From Bacteroides sp. (GTDB taxonomy: Bacteria; Bacteroidota; Bacteroidia; Bacteroidales; Muribaculaceae): a stretch of DNA of 37,722 bases. A model generated the notes under the pieces. That model did no database searches, was not told the origin of the DNA, and saw only the letters and a program-made list of their open reading frames with translations. Positions 1 through 9,709 of the stretch are shown in pieces; position 1 is the first letter of the stretch, and each line of letters opens with the position of its first letter. The stretch is taken from NCBI GenBank assembly GCA_014803765.1, contig JAAVBC010000012.1, positions 34,050 through 71,771 of the forward strand. The letters run 5' to 3'. The translations under genes and the position numbers were made by a program.

Positions 1-1749
1 CTTGATGTCAATGTGCGAAATCAGGCTCTCGAACTTATCCGCAACACCTCCACATCAATGGGTCGCTACGGAAAGTTTGCGAAATTCCTCAACGGAGAGG
101 ACTCAAAGGTAGTGCTCCAGAACGATGTTCTCGCTCTTGAGCTGAGTTCCAAATCGGGCTCTATCACCAAAGCTGAACTCAAAAAATATGACTCTGAATA
201 TTCTGCTGACGAAAGCAAGAAGGTAAAGAACAAAGTCGTCATCTTCCAGGGTGACAAAAATACTTTCAACTTTACTCTCCCGCTTCCCCAGACAGTGGAG
301 ACGAAAGATCTTTATTTCACACCCCGTCAGCTTAATGACTCGACTCTCCTCATGGCGCTCGAACTCGCCCCCGAAACATATTGGGGCATTGAGTACACCC
401 TTCCCAAAGGAGATAATTATGTAATCGGAGTGCGCATCGTGCAGAAGAACATGGCAGGAGTCATCGACAGCAACAACCGCATTCTGGGATTTGACTGGAC
501 TCAGGACATCAAGCGCCAGGAACAAGGCAGAATGTTTGAGGAGCGAAATTCCGGTATCTATTATAAGTTCGCGGGCGGTTCGGTAGAGAAACTTTCTGAA
601 AACAAGAATGATTCGGAAGAGCGTCAGGCAAAAGTGAAATGGATCGGCTTTAAAAATCAGTTCTTCTCTTCAGTCATGATTGCTCAGAAGAACTTTAATC
701 AGGCAGATTTCGAATCGCAGGTTATCAAGAACAGCGACTACCTGAAGCATGTCAGCGCGCAGGCTACAGTCAACGACTACGACTGGGGCTCTACAAACCC
801 GGCATCCTTCGATCTCTATATCGGTCCGAACCTCTATCCTCTCCTTTCTCATCTTGATAAAAAGATCTGTCCGGATGAAGACCTCGACCTCACGAAGCTT
901 ATTCCTCTGGGATGGACTCTCTTCCGCTGGATCAACGTCGGCGTGATTATACCCGTATTCAGTTTCCTAGGCAAATTTATCAGCAACTACGGCATAATCA
1001 TCCTTCTGCTGACAATTTTTATCAAGCTTGTGCTCTTCCCGCTCACCTACAAGAGTTACAAGAGTCAGGCAAAGATGCGTATACTTGCTCCTGATATCAA
1101 GGCGATAAATGATAAATATCCCGGTCAGGAGAATGCGATGCTGCGTCAGCAGAAGACTATGGCGCTCTACAGCAAAGCCGGCGCAAGCCCGATGTCGGGA
1201 TGCCTGCCGATGCTCCTGCAGATGCCTATTCTCTTCGCGATGTTCACATTCTTCCCCTCCGCAATCGAACTCCGCGGACAGAGCTTCCTATGGGCTCACG
1301 ACCTCTCGGCTCCTGACGCAATCATTTCATGGAGCGGCAATATCCCCCTCGTGACAGCATACTTCGGGAATCATATCTCCCTCTTCTGCCTTTTGATGAC
1401 AGTGACCAATATCATCTACACCCACATCAATATGCAGAATTCTCCGGGTCAGATGCCGGGCATGAAGTTCATGATGTATGCAATGCCCGTCTTCTTCCTC
1501 GTCTTCTTCAATAACTATGCCGCAGGTCTTTCCTACTATTACTTCCTCTCCCTGCTGATAACTATCATGCAGACCTATGCGTTCCGCTATTTCATCAAGG
1601 AGGAAGATGTAAGAAAAGCAATGGCTCAGAATGCCAAGAATCCCAAAAAGAAAAGCGGATTTATGGCGCGTCTTGAAGAAATGCAGCGCCAGCAGCAACA
1701 GATGCTCAAGGAGCAACAGAAGCAGCAGGCGAAAGGGAAGAGACATTGA
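1..1749 (+). CDS. yidC: Membrane protein insertase YidC (5'-truncated by window edge)
   Basis: This is the inner-membrane insertase of the Oxa1/Alb3/YidC family, which inserts and folds membrane proteins with or without the Sec translocon. The reading frame is open to the left edge (LDVN precedes the GTG at 13), so 582 residues are visible and the N-terminal signal-anchor helix is missing. The first half is the periplasmic beta-sandwich domain. The second half has the conserved Oxa1-like core: a hydrophobic segment ending in KLVLFPLTYKSYKSQAKM, then the cytoplasmic coiled hairpin (LAPDIKAINDKYPG), then the helices around MLLQMPILFAMFTFFP. The tail is rich in Lys, Arg and Gln (EMQRQQQQMLKEQQKQQAK), as is usual for the ribosome-facing end. 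The GTG at 13 is not the true start. Identification is firm. Confidence 0.96.
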   Translation, partial: LDVNVRNQALELIRNTSTSMGRYGKFAKFLNGEDSKVVLQNDVLALELSSKSGSITKAELKKYDSEYSADESKKVKNKVVIFQGDKNTFNFTLPLPQTVETKDLYFTPRQLNDSTLLMALELAPETYWGIEYTLPKGDNYVIGVRIVQKNMAGVIDSNNRILGFDWTQDIKRQEQGRMFEERNSGIYYKFAGGSVEKLSENKNDSEERQAKVKWIGFKNQFFSSVMIAQKNFNQADFESQVIKNSDYLKHVSAQATVNDYDWGSTNPASFDLYIGPNLYPLLSHLDKKICPDEDLDLTKLIPLGWTLFRWINVGVIIPVFSFLGKFISNYGIIILLLTIFIKLVLFPLTYKSYKSQAKMRILAPDIKAINDKYPGQENAMLRQQKTMALYSKAGASPMSGCLPMLLQMPILFAMFTFFPSAIELRGQSFLWAHDLSAPDAIISWSGNIPLVTAYFGNHISLFCLLMTVTNIIYTHINMQNSPGQMPGMKFMMYAMPVFFLVFFNNYAAGLSYYYFLSLLITIMQTYAFRYFIKEEDVRKAMAQNAKNPKKKSGFMARLEEMQRQQQQMLKEQQKQQAKGKRH

Positions 1750-1807
1750 TGCGCCGGAAAGAAGGCACTCCCCTTCCCCTGATAATAAATTCAGATAGTT
1801 TCAAGTC

Positions 1808-2671
1808 ATGAACAGTCTTCGCGCCATACGCATCTTCGTCTGCTATATATTCTTCGCAGCGAGTGTGCTCTACCTTTTCGTAAAGGGCGCGGCAGACAAT
1901 CTGACTCATCTCTCGGAGAGTGTGCAGATCATCCCTTCTGCCCTCGCAATGTCGATTGGCGCTACAAGCTTTTGGCTTGTAGCGACATTCGTTTTCGGAC
2001 GCATTTACTGCTCCTCCGTCTGTCCGGTAGGGACTTTGCAGGACTCAGCGACATGGCTGCGCCGCAATATACGCCGCTATCCGAAATTAAAACACATACA
2101 AAATCCGATTGGCAAGCGCCCCCTGTTCGCGCCATTTAGCTATCGGCATCGCGGAAAAGTGGGTAGCGCAGTCCTGCTGCTCTATCTCGCGCTTCTGCTA
2201 CCCGGCTTCTACGCACTCGCGGCTTTACTTGAGCCCTGGAATATAATGAGACTCGCAGCGCGATATTTCAATCCCGCTCCGACCTCCCCGACTCCCGCCT
2301 TACTCTTTGCCGGGGATTTTCTCGCAGGCACTATTACAGGCATGTTCCTTTGCGGAGCAATATGGGTTCTGGCACTCTTCCGCGGCAGACGCTTCTGCAC
2401 TCAGATATGCCCGATAGGCACAATATTAGGGTTCATCTCCGAACGCTCCGTCTATCAGATAGAATTTGATCCCGACAAATGCATCAACTGCATGAAATGC
2501 GAAGATATATGCAAGTCAGAGTGCATAAAGGTCGTGTCCAGATATGTCGACAACTCCCGTTGTGTAAGATGTTTTGATTGTCTTCATGTCTGTCCGAACT
2601 ATGCCATACGCTATCGACGCGATCGCCAACGACGCTCCACTCCCCTGCTTCGCCGGCGCGCCCGAGTATAA
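1808..2671 (+). CDS. Polytopic membrane 4Fe-4S protein (NapH/YccM-like)
   Basis: This 287-residue protein combines about four membrane helices (near residues 8-28, 45-66, 118-140 and 172-192) with iron-sulfur motifs. Two CxxxCP motifs (Cys68/72 and Cys197/201) each follow a membrane helix, as in the Fer4_5 domain of NapH, CcoG and YccM. Two ferredoxin-type CxxCxxCxxxC clusters follow (Cys225/228/231/235 and Cys252/255/258/262). Such proteins pass electrons across or along the inner membrane, but the partner cannot be read from this sequence, because the neighbours are yidC and thyA and not reductase subunits. The second cluster lies close to the C-terminus, and an Arg-rich tail follows. The ATG at 1808 is 58 nt after yidC. 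The family call is secure and the physiological role is unknown. Confidence 0.85.
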   Translation: MNSLRAIRIFVCYIFFAASVLYLFVKGAADNLTHLSESVQIIPSALAMSIGATSFWLVATFVFGRIYCSSVCPVGTLQDSATWLRRNIRRYPKLKHIQNPIGKRPLFAPFSYRHRGKVGSAVLLLYLALLLPGFYALAALLEPWNIMRLAARYFNPAPTSPTPALLFAGDFLAGTITGMFLCGAIWVLALFRGRRFCTQICPIGTILGFISERSVYQIEFDPDKCINCMKCEDICKSECIKVVSRYVDNSRCVRCFDCLHVCPNYAIRYRRDRQRRSTPLLRRRARV

Positions 2672-2703
2672 CGCCTCCGAGTATAAAATGTAAGTTAAGA
2701 ATC

Positions 2704-3498
2704 ATGCAACAATATCATAAACTTCTTCGCCATATCCTTGAAAATGGCACTGAGAAAGCAGACCGCACCGGCACCGGCACAATCTCCACTTTCGGCTATC
2801 AGATGCGTTTCGACCTCTCGGAGGGATTTCCTTTGCTGACCACAAAGAAGGTGCACCTTAAGAGTATCATCCATGAGTTACTATGGTTTCTCAAAGGGGA
2901 CACTAATGTGCGCTATCTTCAGGAAAACGGCGTGCGTATCTGGAACGAATGGGCAGACCCCGACGGAGATTTGGGGCACATCTATGGCTATCAATGGCGT
3001 TCATGGCCGGGAGCCGACGGCAAGTTCGTGGATCAGATTCAGGAAGTTGTCGACACCCTGCGCACTAACCCCGACTCTCGCCGGATAATCGTCAGCGCAT
3101 GGAATGTGGCAGACCTGCCGAATATGAATCTCCCGCCATGCCATGCGCTGTTTCAGTTCTATGTTGCGGATGGCAAACTCTCCTTGCAACTCTATCAGCG
3201 AAGTGCCGACAGCTTCCTCGGCGTGCCATTCAACATTGCCTCCTATGCCCTTCTCTGCATGATGATGGCACAAGTCTGCGGACTTGAGCCGGGAGAGTTT
3301 ATACACACCTTCGGAGATGTCCATATATATAAGAATCATCTCGAACAGGTGCGCGAGCAACTGACACGCACTCCCCGCCCTCTGCCGCGAATGCATCTTA
3401 ATCCGGATGTGAAAGATATATTCGGGTTCCGCTATGAGGACTTTACTCTGACAGATTATGACCCGTATCCCGCAATCAAGGGGACGGTGTCAGTCTGA
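2704..3498 (+). CDS. thyA: Thymidylate synthase
   Basis: Thymidylate synthase methylates dUMP to dTMP using 5,10-methylenetetrahydrofolate, in the cytoplasm. The protein has the classical 264-residue length when started at the ATG at 2704 ([15 protein letters not shown]). The upstream in-frame ATG at 2578 would add 42 low-complexity residues and overlap the Fe-S gene, so I reject it. Visible hallmarks are the folate/dUMP loop [12 protein letters not shown], the tryptophan-rich [12 protein letters not shown] segment, the catalytic cysteine at residue 146 in [12 protein letters not shown], and [21 protein letters not shown] dihydrofolate reductase gene often follows thyA, but here the next gene is a glycosyltransferase. 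Identification is firm. Confidence 0.98.
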   Translation: MQQYHKLLRHILENGTEKADRTGTGTISTFGYQMRFDLSEGFPLLTTKKVHLKSIIHELLWFLKGDTNVRYLQENGVRIWNEWADPDGDLGHIYGYQWRSWPGADGKFVDQIQEVVDTLRTNPDSRRIIVSAWNVADLPNMNLPPCHALFQFYVADGKLSLQLYQRSADSFLGVPFNIASYALLCMMMAQVCGLEPGEFIHTFGDVHIYKNHLEQVREQLTRTPRPLPRMHLNPDVKDIFGFRYEDFTLTDYDPYPAIKGTVSV

Positions 3499-3528
3499 AA
3501 AAATATCCTTATTTCAGTTAAGTAGGTA

Positions 3529-4860
3529 ATGAAAATCGCGCTGATCAATAAATCCGATTCAACGGGGGGTGCGGCAGTCGTCACCATGCGGTTGCTGGAG
3601 GCTCTACGCGCTCAAGGACACGATGCCCGACTGCTTGTCGCCGAGCGACTTACGAAGAGCCCTCATGTAGAGCTATTGGGAGAGGATCTGAAAATCCGCG
3701 CAAGATTCATTGCCGATCGTCTCCCTGTCGCTTTCGCCAACCGCTTCTCACGCGAAACTCTTTTTAAGATCGACGGCGCATTCGCAGGACTCCCGGTCGC
3801 CTCTCATCCATTCGTGAAAGAAGCGGATGTAGTGATTCTCAACTGGATAAATCAGGGTGTCCTCTCACTCCGGGAGGTGAGAAAACTTCTCAGAAGCGGG
3901 AAGCGGGTTTTATGGATCATGCATGATATGTGGAACTTCACCGGGATATGTCATCATGCCGGGAAATGCACTCATTATCTCAGTCCGCGTCTGCTGAAAG
4001 AATCGGAGGGAGATGGCTTAGCGGCAGCCGAAGGAAAAGGGGAATGTGGAAATTGCCCGCTTTTCGGGACTCATGCATCAGCACATGATATATCTCATAA
4101 AATCTGGCGGCGAAAGGAAAAAACCTATAACTCCGGAAATATCACTTTTGTAGCCGTCAGCAATTGGCTTGCAGCCAATGCCCGAAGAAGTACTCTTTTA
4201 GGGGAGCAACAGGTAGAAGTAATCCCCAACCCGTTTCCTCTCCCCGAATTTTCAGAGATCAGACGCAAGCCGGGCACCGGCAAAATCAGAATGATTTTTG
4301 TGGCAGCCCGACTGGATGATGATATAAAGGATTTTCCGACTCTTAAGGAGGCGTTAGGAATATGCAAGAAGAGAATGCCTGAATTATCGGATTCCCTTGA
4401 GATTAAACTGATCGGAGGGATAAAAAACCCGACACTTCTTGAGAATTTCCCGATCAGGATGGAATGGAAAGGGATTGTCAAAGATCCGGCGGCAATGAAA
4501 AAAGCCTACGAAGAGAGCGACATCGTAATCTCCACGTCGAGCTATGAGACTCTGCCCGGCACCCTTATCGAAGGGCAGGCATTCGGGTGCATTCCGGCGG
4601 CATTCTCACAGGGAGGTCAGCGGGATATCATTCAGCCCGGGCTGACGGGTGAGCTCGCCGAATGGGATTCGGATTTCACGCTTCGCTCGGAAAATATGGC
4701 AGATGCCATCTGCCGGGCAATTGAATTCATAGCAAATTCCGACGAAGAGGATTTGGAAACTCAGCGCCGCCGGATGTATGAATCAGTCAGAGAGCGCTTC
4801 CATCCCGAAGTAGTGGCAGCACGCTATGAAGCACTCTTCCGCCCAAACTCTGCTCAGTGA
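3529..4860 (+). CDS. Glycosyltransferase, GT4-like (WcaC-type with Cys cluster)
   Basis: This 443-residue GT-B fold glycosyltransferase probably adds a sugar from a nucleotide donor to a lipid-linked glycan at the cytoplasmic membrane face. The N-terminus (MKIALINKSDSTGGAAVV) is the usual first Rossmann strand and glycine loop. Residues 125-180 carry HDMWNFTGICHHAGKC and later CGNCP. This subfamily keeps such a Cys-containing insertion, and Cys141, 147, 173 and 176 could bind a metal. The C-terminal donor domain has SYETLPGTLIEGQAFGCIP, matching the E-x7-E region of GT4 enzymes. It sits 30 nt after thyA and just before the promoter of the export block. Its acceptor and donor cannot be predicted. 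Confidence 0.85.
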   Translation: MKIALINKSDSTGGAAVVTMRLLEALRAQGHDARLLVAERLTKSPHVELLGEDLKIRARFIADRLPVAFANRFSRETLFKIDGAFAGLPVASHPFVKEADVVILNWINQGVLSLREVRKLLRSGKRVLWIMHDMWNFTGICHHAGKCTHYLSPRLLKESEGDGLAAAEGKGECGNCPLFGTHASAHDISHKIWRRKEKTYNSGNITFVAVSNWLAANARRSTLLGEQQVEVIPNPFPLPEFSEIRRKPGTGKIRMIFVAARLDDDIKDFPTLKEALGICKKRMPELSDSLEIKLIGGIKNPTLLENFPIRMEWKGIVKDPAAMKKAYEESDIVISTSSYETLPGTLIEGQAFGCIPAAFSQGGQRDIIQPGLTGELAEWDSDFTLRSENMADAICRAIEFIANSDEEDLETQRRRMYESVRERFHPEVVAARYEALFRPNSAQ

Positions 4861-4862
4861 AA

Positions 4863-4894
4863 TTTGAATAATTAAGGATTTTTAGCTATCTTTG
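4863..4894 (+). promoter_or_regulatory. Bacteroidetes-type promoter upstream of the WecA-like/export block
   Basis: TTTG at 4863-4866 is followed after exactly 20 nt by TATCTTTG at 4887-4894. This fits the Bacteroides housekeeping consensus of a -33 TTTG and a -7 TAnnTTTG. The expected transcription start is near 4900, leaving a leader of about 35 nt before the ATG at 4936. It probably drives the WecA-like gene and possibly the downstream wza/wzc genes. Confidence 0.7.
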
Positions 4895-4935
4895 CCGAAC
4901 CATCAATAAAAAGGTGACACCTAATTTTTATCAAA

Positions 4936-6075
4936 ATGTTTTTCATGGAACATTGGTTAATAAATATCCTTTTGACTTTCGGGATAGCATTCGCACTCAC
5001 CGGATTGCTAATCCCGCAGATCTTGCTTATTGCTTTTCGAAAAAAACTATTTGATGTTCAGGATGAAAGAAAAATTCATGAAGGTATTGTCCCCCGCTTG
5101 GGAGGCATAGCGTTTGTTCCGGCAATTATCACATCGATTTCGTTCATCCTCGGACTTGAAGTTACTCTTTTCCCCGATCAAGTCAGTCTGATGCTGGAAG
5201 ATAGGTTTGTGCCTATTATGTTTTTGTTCTGCTCCCTGCTCTTACTCTTTCTCGTCGGGATGGCAGACGACCTTATCGGAGTCCGCTATAGCGTCAAATT
5301 CATTTTTCAGATTCTTGCCGCCATGCTGACTATCTCCTCCGGAGTCTTCATCTCAGACCTCTATGGAATAGCAGGGCTGGAAACTCTCCCCAATTGGTTC
5401 GCATGGCTCTTTACAGGATTCTGTATCGTCTATTGCGTGAACGCCATCAATCTTATCGACGGCATCGATGGTCTGGCAGCCGGCTTGGCAGCAATCGCCA
5501 TGACAATCTACGGCATTGTCCTCCTTCTCTCCGGAGAATACTTATATTCAATCCTGGCATGGGCAGGAGTCGGTTCGCTCCTCCCCTTCCTATATTTCAA
5601 TATTTTCGGCAACGCGGAAAAATGCCGTAAGATATTTATGGGAGACACAGGTTCGCTCACTATAGGAATGCTGATTATTTTCCTCGGAATCGTGATATGT
5701 CAGACAGTTCCGTCGGAGGGTATCCTCTGCGGCACTAATCCCGTCATAATCGGGGTTGCTCCCCTGATTGTGCCCGTTTTCGATGTGGCGCGCGTATTCC
5801 TTCACAGAATAAAACATCGCCGCAACCCCTTCCTCCCCGACCGAAGCCATATCCATCATAAACTCCTCGACCTCGGGCTCTCCTCCACCTGCGCTCTCTC
5901 CATAATTCTCCTCGTATCTCTGATCTACACTGCCGCCAATATCTGGCTCTCAAAAATAATGAATGTCAACATTCTTATTTTATGCGATATTGCAGTGTGG
6001 ATCATCGGACATATCTGTCTGACAAAAGCCATTCGCCATCGCGAAACCCATACGGGCATGAAGCTATACGAATAA
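4936..6075 (+). CDS. Polyprenyl-phosphate sugar-1-phosphate transferase (WecA/TagO/MraY family)
   Basis: This 379-residue polytopic enzyme transfers a HexNAc-1-phosphate from a UDP-sugar to undecaprenyl phosphate, starting assembly of lipid-linked glycans in the inner membrane. It has about eleven hydrophobic segments. Family signatures are visible: the early PRLGGIAFVP loop, Asp111-Asp112 in GMADDLIG, the core NAINLIDGIDGLAAG (Asp175 and Asp178), GDTG at 236-239 and HIHHKL at 305-310. A start at 4936 (MFFMEHW) or at the ATG 9 nt downstream is possible. A promoter lies upstream and the Wza-like gene follows, so it may serve a shared glycan or O-antigen as well as capsule. A second, monotopic initiating enzyme occurs at 34818. 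The exact sugar cannot be determined. Confidence 0.92.
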   Translation: MFFMEHWLINILLTFGIAFALTGLLIPQILLIAFRKKLFDVQDERKIHEGIVPRLGGIAFVPAIITSISFILGLEVTLFPDQVSLMLEDRFVPIMFLFCSLLLLFLVGMADDLIGVRYSVKFIFQILAAMLTISSGVFISDLYGIAGLETLPNWFAWLFTGFCIVYCVNAINLIDGIDGLAAGLAAIAMTIYGIVLLLSGEYLYSILAWAGVGSLLPFLYFNIFGNAEKCRKIFMGDTGSLTIGMLIIFLGIVICQTVPSEGILCGTNPVIIGVAPLIVPVFDVARVFLHRIKHRRNPFLPDRSHIHHKLLDLGLSSTCALSIILLVSLIYTAANIWLSKIMNVNILILCDIAVWIIGHICLTKAIRHRETHTGMKLYE

Positions 6076-6078
6076 TGG

Positions 6079-6207
6079 CTGCTGACAGCAGTAAATTTTT
6101 AAGGGCGCTTTTTCAATAAAGCGCAATGATTATCGTTAAGAATTTGTAAAACTATATAGAAACAATCATAATTCTCTTTCAGAGATTCACTTCCGGAGCC
6201 TCCGGAA
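6079..6207 (+). other. Intergenic stretch with three small inverted repeats before wza-like gene
   Basis: The 166-nt gap between the WecA-like and Wza-like genes holds three perfect inverted repeats. They are CTGCT/AGCAG (6079-6091, loop GAC) followed shortly by a T-rich stretch, GCGCTTT/AAAGCGC (6105-6124, loop of 6), and TTCCGGA/TCCGGAA (6191-6207, loop GCC). The first resembles a weak intrinsic terminator. The others could shape the wza leader. I find no good TAnnTTTG promoter here. Confidence 0.45.
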
Positions 6208-6241
6208 TAAAGGTCGCACAGGGAGGTGAATAGCTGAAAAA

Positions 6242-7111
6242 ATGAAAAGATACAATAACATCATGAAGATCAAGAAGGCATCAATCTACGCCGCAACTCT
6301 GGCACTCGCCATGGGTTTTATGACAAGCTGTAAGACACCGCAGAATGTAGCATATTTTCAGGATGCAAACTCTGTAATGACAATTGAAACCCAAGCCCGT
6401 CAGGCAATCCGCATTCAGCCCGACGACAAACTTCAGATTATCGTTCACTCCAAGGATCCGCAGCTCGCGATGCTCTTCAACCTTCCTGTAGTGACAAATC
6501 GTATCGGACAGTCTACGACCGGCTTCGGCACAACTGCGCTCGGCAGCGGAGCAAATAACGCAGAAGGTCTCGCATCCTACACTGTCAACTCCCACGGCGA
6601 CATCGACTTCCCGGTGCTCGGCAGCCTTCACGTTGCCGGCATGACCCGCGAAGAACTCGCCGGCTATATCAAAGGAGAACTCATCGGCAGAGACCTCATT
6701 AAAGACCCCACAGTCAACGTTGAGTTTATCAACACCGGCATCAGCGTCCTCGGCGAAGTCAAGACTCCCGGAAGATATGTCGTAAACCGCGATGAAATCA
6801 CAATCCTTGACGCAATTGCCCTTGCCGGCGACCTCAACATTCAGGGTCAGCGCGAGAATGTGAAGATTCTCCGCAATGAAGACGGCAAAATGACAGTCTA
6901 TACGGTCGACCTGACAAATACCAAAGATCTCTATCGCAATCCCGGATTCTATCTCCGCCAGGATGATGTAGTCTATGTTGAGCCCAACAACCTCCGCAAA
7001 CGCGACACGACTGTCAACGGTAACTCTTCCCTCTCTGCAAGCTTCTGGCTCTCTGTAGTGTCAATGCTGACCTCTGTAGCCGTCCTCGTTTCCAACCTGG
7101 TCAAGAAGTAA
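6242..7111 (+). CDS. Polysaccharide export lipoprotein (Wza/BexD-like, SLBB domain)
   Basis: This 289-residue outer-membrane export protein is expected to form the channel through which capsule or exopolysaccharide leaves the cell. The N-terminus is a lipoprotein signal peptide with lipobox FMTSC; Cys30 would be lipidated. A start at the ATG at 6263 would give a more typical signal peptide with Cys23. The Poly_export domain follows (IRIQPDDKLQIIVHSKDPQL, then TVNSHGDIDFPVLGSLHVAG and further to PTVNVEFINTGISVLGEV), then one SLBB domain (PGRYVVNRDEITILDAIALAG). A C-terminal hydrophobic helix (FWLSVVSMLTSVAVLVSNLV) could act as the outer-membrane segment. The wzc-like kinase lies 49 nt downstream, the usual partner arrangement. 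Identification is strong. Confidence 0.93.
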   Translation: MKRYNNIMKIKKASIYAATLALAMGFMTSCKTPQNVAYFQDANSVMTIETQARQAIRIQPDDKLQIIVHSKDPQLAMLFNLPVVTNRIGQSTTGFGTTALGSGANNAEGLASYTVNSHGDIDFPVLGSLHVAGMTREELAGYIKGELIGRDLIKDPTVNVEFINTGISVLGEVKTPGRYVVNRDEITILDAIALAGDLNIQGQRENVKILRNEDGKMTVYTVDLTNTKDLYRNPGFYLRQDDVVYVEPNNLRKRDTTVNGNSSLSASFWLSVVSMLTSVAVLVSNLVKK

Positions 7112-7160
7112 AATAACCCGATATTTGAGGCGTAAAGCCACTGATATTAACAAGTAATAA

Positions 7161-9572
7161 ATGGACAATCTAACAACAACGACAATTGACAGTTCCGAAG
7201 AGAAAGGTTTTTCTTTTCAGAATTACCTTTTGAGTTGCCTGGAACACTGGAAGTGGTTTGTCATATCACTCATCGTGTGTATGGGACTTGGTGTGTACTA
7301 TTATATGCGCCAGCAACCCGTCTACGCCCGAGATATGCTCCTTCTGATTCAGGACGACGGCGCCGCCACAGGCGGAATGGATATGTCAAGCGCGTTCAAA
7401 AGCTTCGGATTCGGCGGACCCTCCACTAACGTCTATAACGAGATGGTCTCCCTTCAGTCGCCTGCAGTTATGTTTGAGGTTGTGAAGCGTCTGGAGCTCT
7501 ATGTAAATGCGAATCAGAAGGGTTTTCCACATGAGACAACCCTCTATAAAGCCTCTTGCCCCTTTGATTTCAATTGGGAAGACCGCGAACCTACTTCAAA
7601 CGCAAAATTCCTTATAGAACTCAATCCCGATGACACATTCTTGCTTAAAGACTTCTCCTATGTTCCCAAAGGCGCGAAAGACCGCGTAAAGTTCAAGGAC
7701 GAAGTAAAGGGCAAGATAGGATTCGGCACAGTCGTCACCCCCGTCGGTAATTTTCAATTCCTGCCGAATGGTCTCTACACCAACAATCGTGAGAAATCCA
7801 TCGACATTGAAATGAATATTACTTCCGATAAGACGGCAGTAGAGATCTATACCACCAAAGTGAGCGCCGACCTCGAGAATATCGATGCCGATGTCATTGA
7901 ACTCGCAATGACGGATGTCAATGTCTCTCGTGCAGAAGATGTGCTCCAAAACATCGTAGATGTCTACAACGAGTTCTGGGTACGCGATAAGAACCGCATG
8001 GCGGTCGCTACAGCCGATTTCATCGACGAGCGCCTCCGGAGCCTGATCAAAGAGCTGAATCAGGTTGACGGCGAAATCGCCGACTATCAGCAGGATCATC
8101 AGCTGATAGACCTCGCGGAGAATGCAAAGCAGACTCTCGAACAGAGTTCTTCGCTCAATCGCAATTATCTTGAGGTCTCCAATCAGCTCGCGATGGCGAA
8201 GTATATTCGCGATTACATCTCGAATCCCTCTAATGTGAATGCCGTTGTGCCCGTAAACACCGGCACAGGTTCCGGAGCACTCGAACAGCAGATCGCACAG
8301 TATAATACCCTCGTGCTGACGATGGAGAACCTCCGCTCCAATTCAAGCGCCAACAACCCCATCGTCAAGGACTACGAACGCCAGACCAAGGGGCTTCGCG
8401 AGTCGCTGATAAAGAGTGTGTCAACTCAGATCGGCGCACTTGAAGCCAATCTCAGAAATATCGACAGCGCGCTCGACTCCAGCAAGAGCCAGATTTCTTC
8501 CGCTCCGAAGGAAGCCCAACACCTCGGCTCCATCAAACGCGACCAGGCAGTCAAGGAATCTCTCTATCTTTTCCTTCTTGAAAAGAGAGAAGAAAACAGT
8601 CTGACTCAGGCATTCAATGCGTATAATACCCGCATCATCAACCCGCCCTATGGTCCTTCGAAACCCATCGCTCCCTCCAAAGGAATGACACTCGTCATGG
8701 CATTCATGCTGGGCTTCATTATCCCCGCCGTATGGTTGTATATCAAGATGATGCTCGACAATAAAGTCCACAGCCGCGCGGATCTTGAGGATCTGCCGAT
8801 TCCCTTCACAGGGGAAATTCCGCAGGTCGGCAAGAAGTCGTTCATCAAAAATCTCTTCACTTCCAAGAAGAAAAAGCAGGAGATTATCGACACTCCGAAG
8901 CCGATTGTCGAAGCAGGCAAACGCGACGTGCCTAACGAAGCATTCCGCGTCGTCAGAAGCAACATCGACCTTATGCTCGGCAGAAATCATAAGCATAGCG
9001 TTCTGATGCTGACTTCGTTCAATCCGGGAAGTGGCAAATCATTCATCTGCTACAATCTGGGCGCAGCTTTCGCATTGAAGAACAAGAAAGTGCTTCTGAT
9101 TGACGGCGACCTTCGCCACGGGTCACTTTCCACTTATGTCGGAAGTCCCGGCAGAGGTCTGGCATCCTACCTGACAGGCACTACTACCGATCCCTCGAAG
9201 ATCGCCTACAAAGTGCCCGGATTCGAGGATCTCTCTATCATGCCTATCGGCAAGCGTCCGCCAAACCCCGCCGAACTTTTGGAAGGCGACCGATTCGGCA
9301 AACTGCTTGATGAGGTCAAGGAACAATATGACGTAGTTCTTGTCGACTGTCCGCCCGTAAATGTAGTTGTCGACACCCAGTTGATAAATCACTATGGCGA
9401 TGGAACTCTCTTCGTGGTGCGTGCCGGTCTGCTTGAACGAAGCGCAGTCAAAGATCTCGTCAATCTCTATAATGAACATAAGCTTAAGCGTATGAGCATT
9501 ATCCTTAACGGCACTGAAGAGACACATAGTTCCTATTACACTTACGGCAACTATCAGTCGCTGGAAGAATAG
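7161..9572 (+). CDS. Wzc-like polysaccharide co-polymerase and tyrosine autokinase
   Basis: This 803-residue inner-membrane BY-kinase controls chain length and export of capsular polysaccharide with the Wza channel. Layout: TM1 near residues 31-50, a large periplasmic region with the Wzz domain and coiled-coil stretches (ADFIDERLRSLIKELNQVDG), a GNVR/PxxP region before TM2 (about 509-532, following INPPYGPSKPIAPSKG), then a cytoplasmic kinase domain. The Walker A motif is FNPGSGKS with Lys626, Walker A' is VLLIDGDLR from residue 644, and VVLVDCPPV gives Walker B. The C-terminus carries a tyrosine cluster (SSYYTYGNYQSLEE, Tyr792, 793, 795, 798), the expected autophosphorylation site. The cognate PHP phosphatase follows after a hairpin-rich gap of 187 nt. 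Confidence 0.95.
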   Translation: MDNLTTTTIDSSEEKGFSFQNYLLSCLEHWKWFVISLIVCMGLGVYYYMRQQPVYARDMLLLIQDDGAATGGMDMSSAFKSFGFGGPSTNVYNEMVSLQSPAVMFEVVKRLELYVNANQKGFPHETTLYKASCPFDFNWEDREPTSNAKFLIELNPDDTFLLKDFSYVPKGAKDRVKFKDEVKGKIGFGTVVTPVGNFQFLPNGLYTNNREKSIDIEMNITSDKTAVEIYTTKVSADLENIDADVIELAMTDVNVSRAEDVLQNIVDVYNEFWVRDKNRMAVATADFIDERLRSLIKELNQVDGEIADYQQDHQLIDLAENAKQTLEQSSSLNRNYLEVSNQLAMAKYIRDYISNPSNVNAVVPVNTGTGSGALEQQIAQYNTLVLTMENLRSNSSANNPIVKDYERQTKGLRESLIKSVSTQIGALEANLRNIDSALDSSKSQISSAPKEAQHLGSIKRDQAVKESLYLFLLEKREENSLTQAFNAYNTRIINPPYGPSKPIAPSKGMTLVMAFMLGFIIPAVWLYIKMMLDNKVHSRADLEDLPIPFTGEIPQVGKKSFIKNLFTSKKKKQEIIDTPKPIVEAGKRDVPNEAFRVVRSNIDLMLGRNHKHSVLMLTSFNPGSGKSFICYNLGAAFALKNKKVLLIDGDLRHGSLSTYVGSPGRGLASYLTGTTTDPSKIAYKVPGFEDLSIMPIGKRPPNPAELLEGDRFGKLLDEVKEQYDVVLVDCPPVNVVVDTQLINHYGDGTLFVVRAGLLERSAVKDLVNLYNEHKLKRMSIILNGTEETHSSYYTYGNYQSLEE

Positions 9573-9579
9573 AAACGCC

Positions 9580-9609
9580 ATTGCAAATCCCGCCAAAAGG
9601 ATTTGCAAT
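9580..9609 (+). terminator. Hairpin just after the wzc-like gene
   Basis: A perfect 11-bp inverted repeat, ATTGCAAATCC and GGATTTGCAAT, is separated by an 8-nt loop and begins 8 nt after the stop codon. No U-run follows, so it is not a textbook intrinsic terminator. It may instead act as a 3'-end stabiliser or partial attenuator between kinase and phosphatase genes. Confidence 0.5.
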
Positions 9610-9674
9610 CCGAAATTGAACCATAACTATCTCAGTATAGTTATATTATAATAGGATACTGAAATTAGAACCCT

Positions 9675-9709
9675 ATGCCGCTCATGGTGACAACCACCAT
9701 GGGCGGCAT
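9675..9709 (+). promoter_or_regulatory. Strong hairpin in the leader of the PHP phosphatase gene
   Basis: ATGCCGCTCATGGTG pairs with CACCATGGGCGGCAT over 15 positions, with one T.G wobble, closing a 5-nt loop (ACAAC). The structure lies 50 nt before the ATG of the phosphatase. It could be an attenuator, an RNase-processing stem or a protein-binding site that sets the kinase to phosphatase ratio. No T-tract follows. Confidence 0.5.

Noticed and set aside
2578..2703. Upstream in-frame start extending thyA by 42 residues
   Set aside because: The extension overlaps the Fe-S gene, has low-complexity Ser/Pro-rich sequence, and the ATG at 2704 gives exactly the standard 264-residue enzyme with Cys146.
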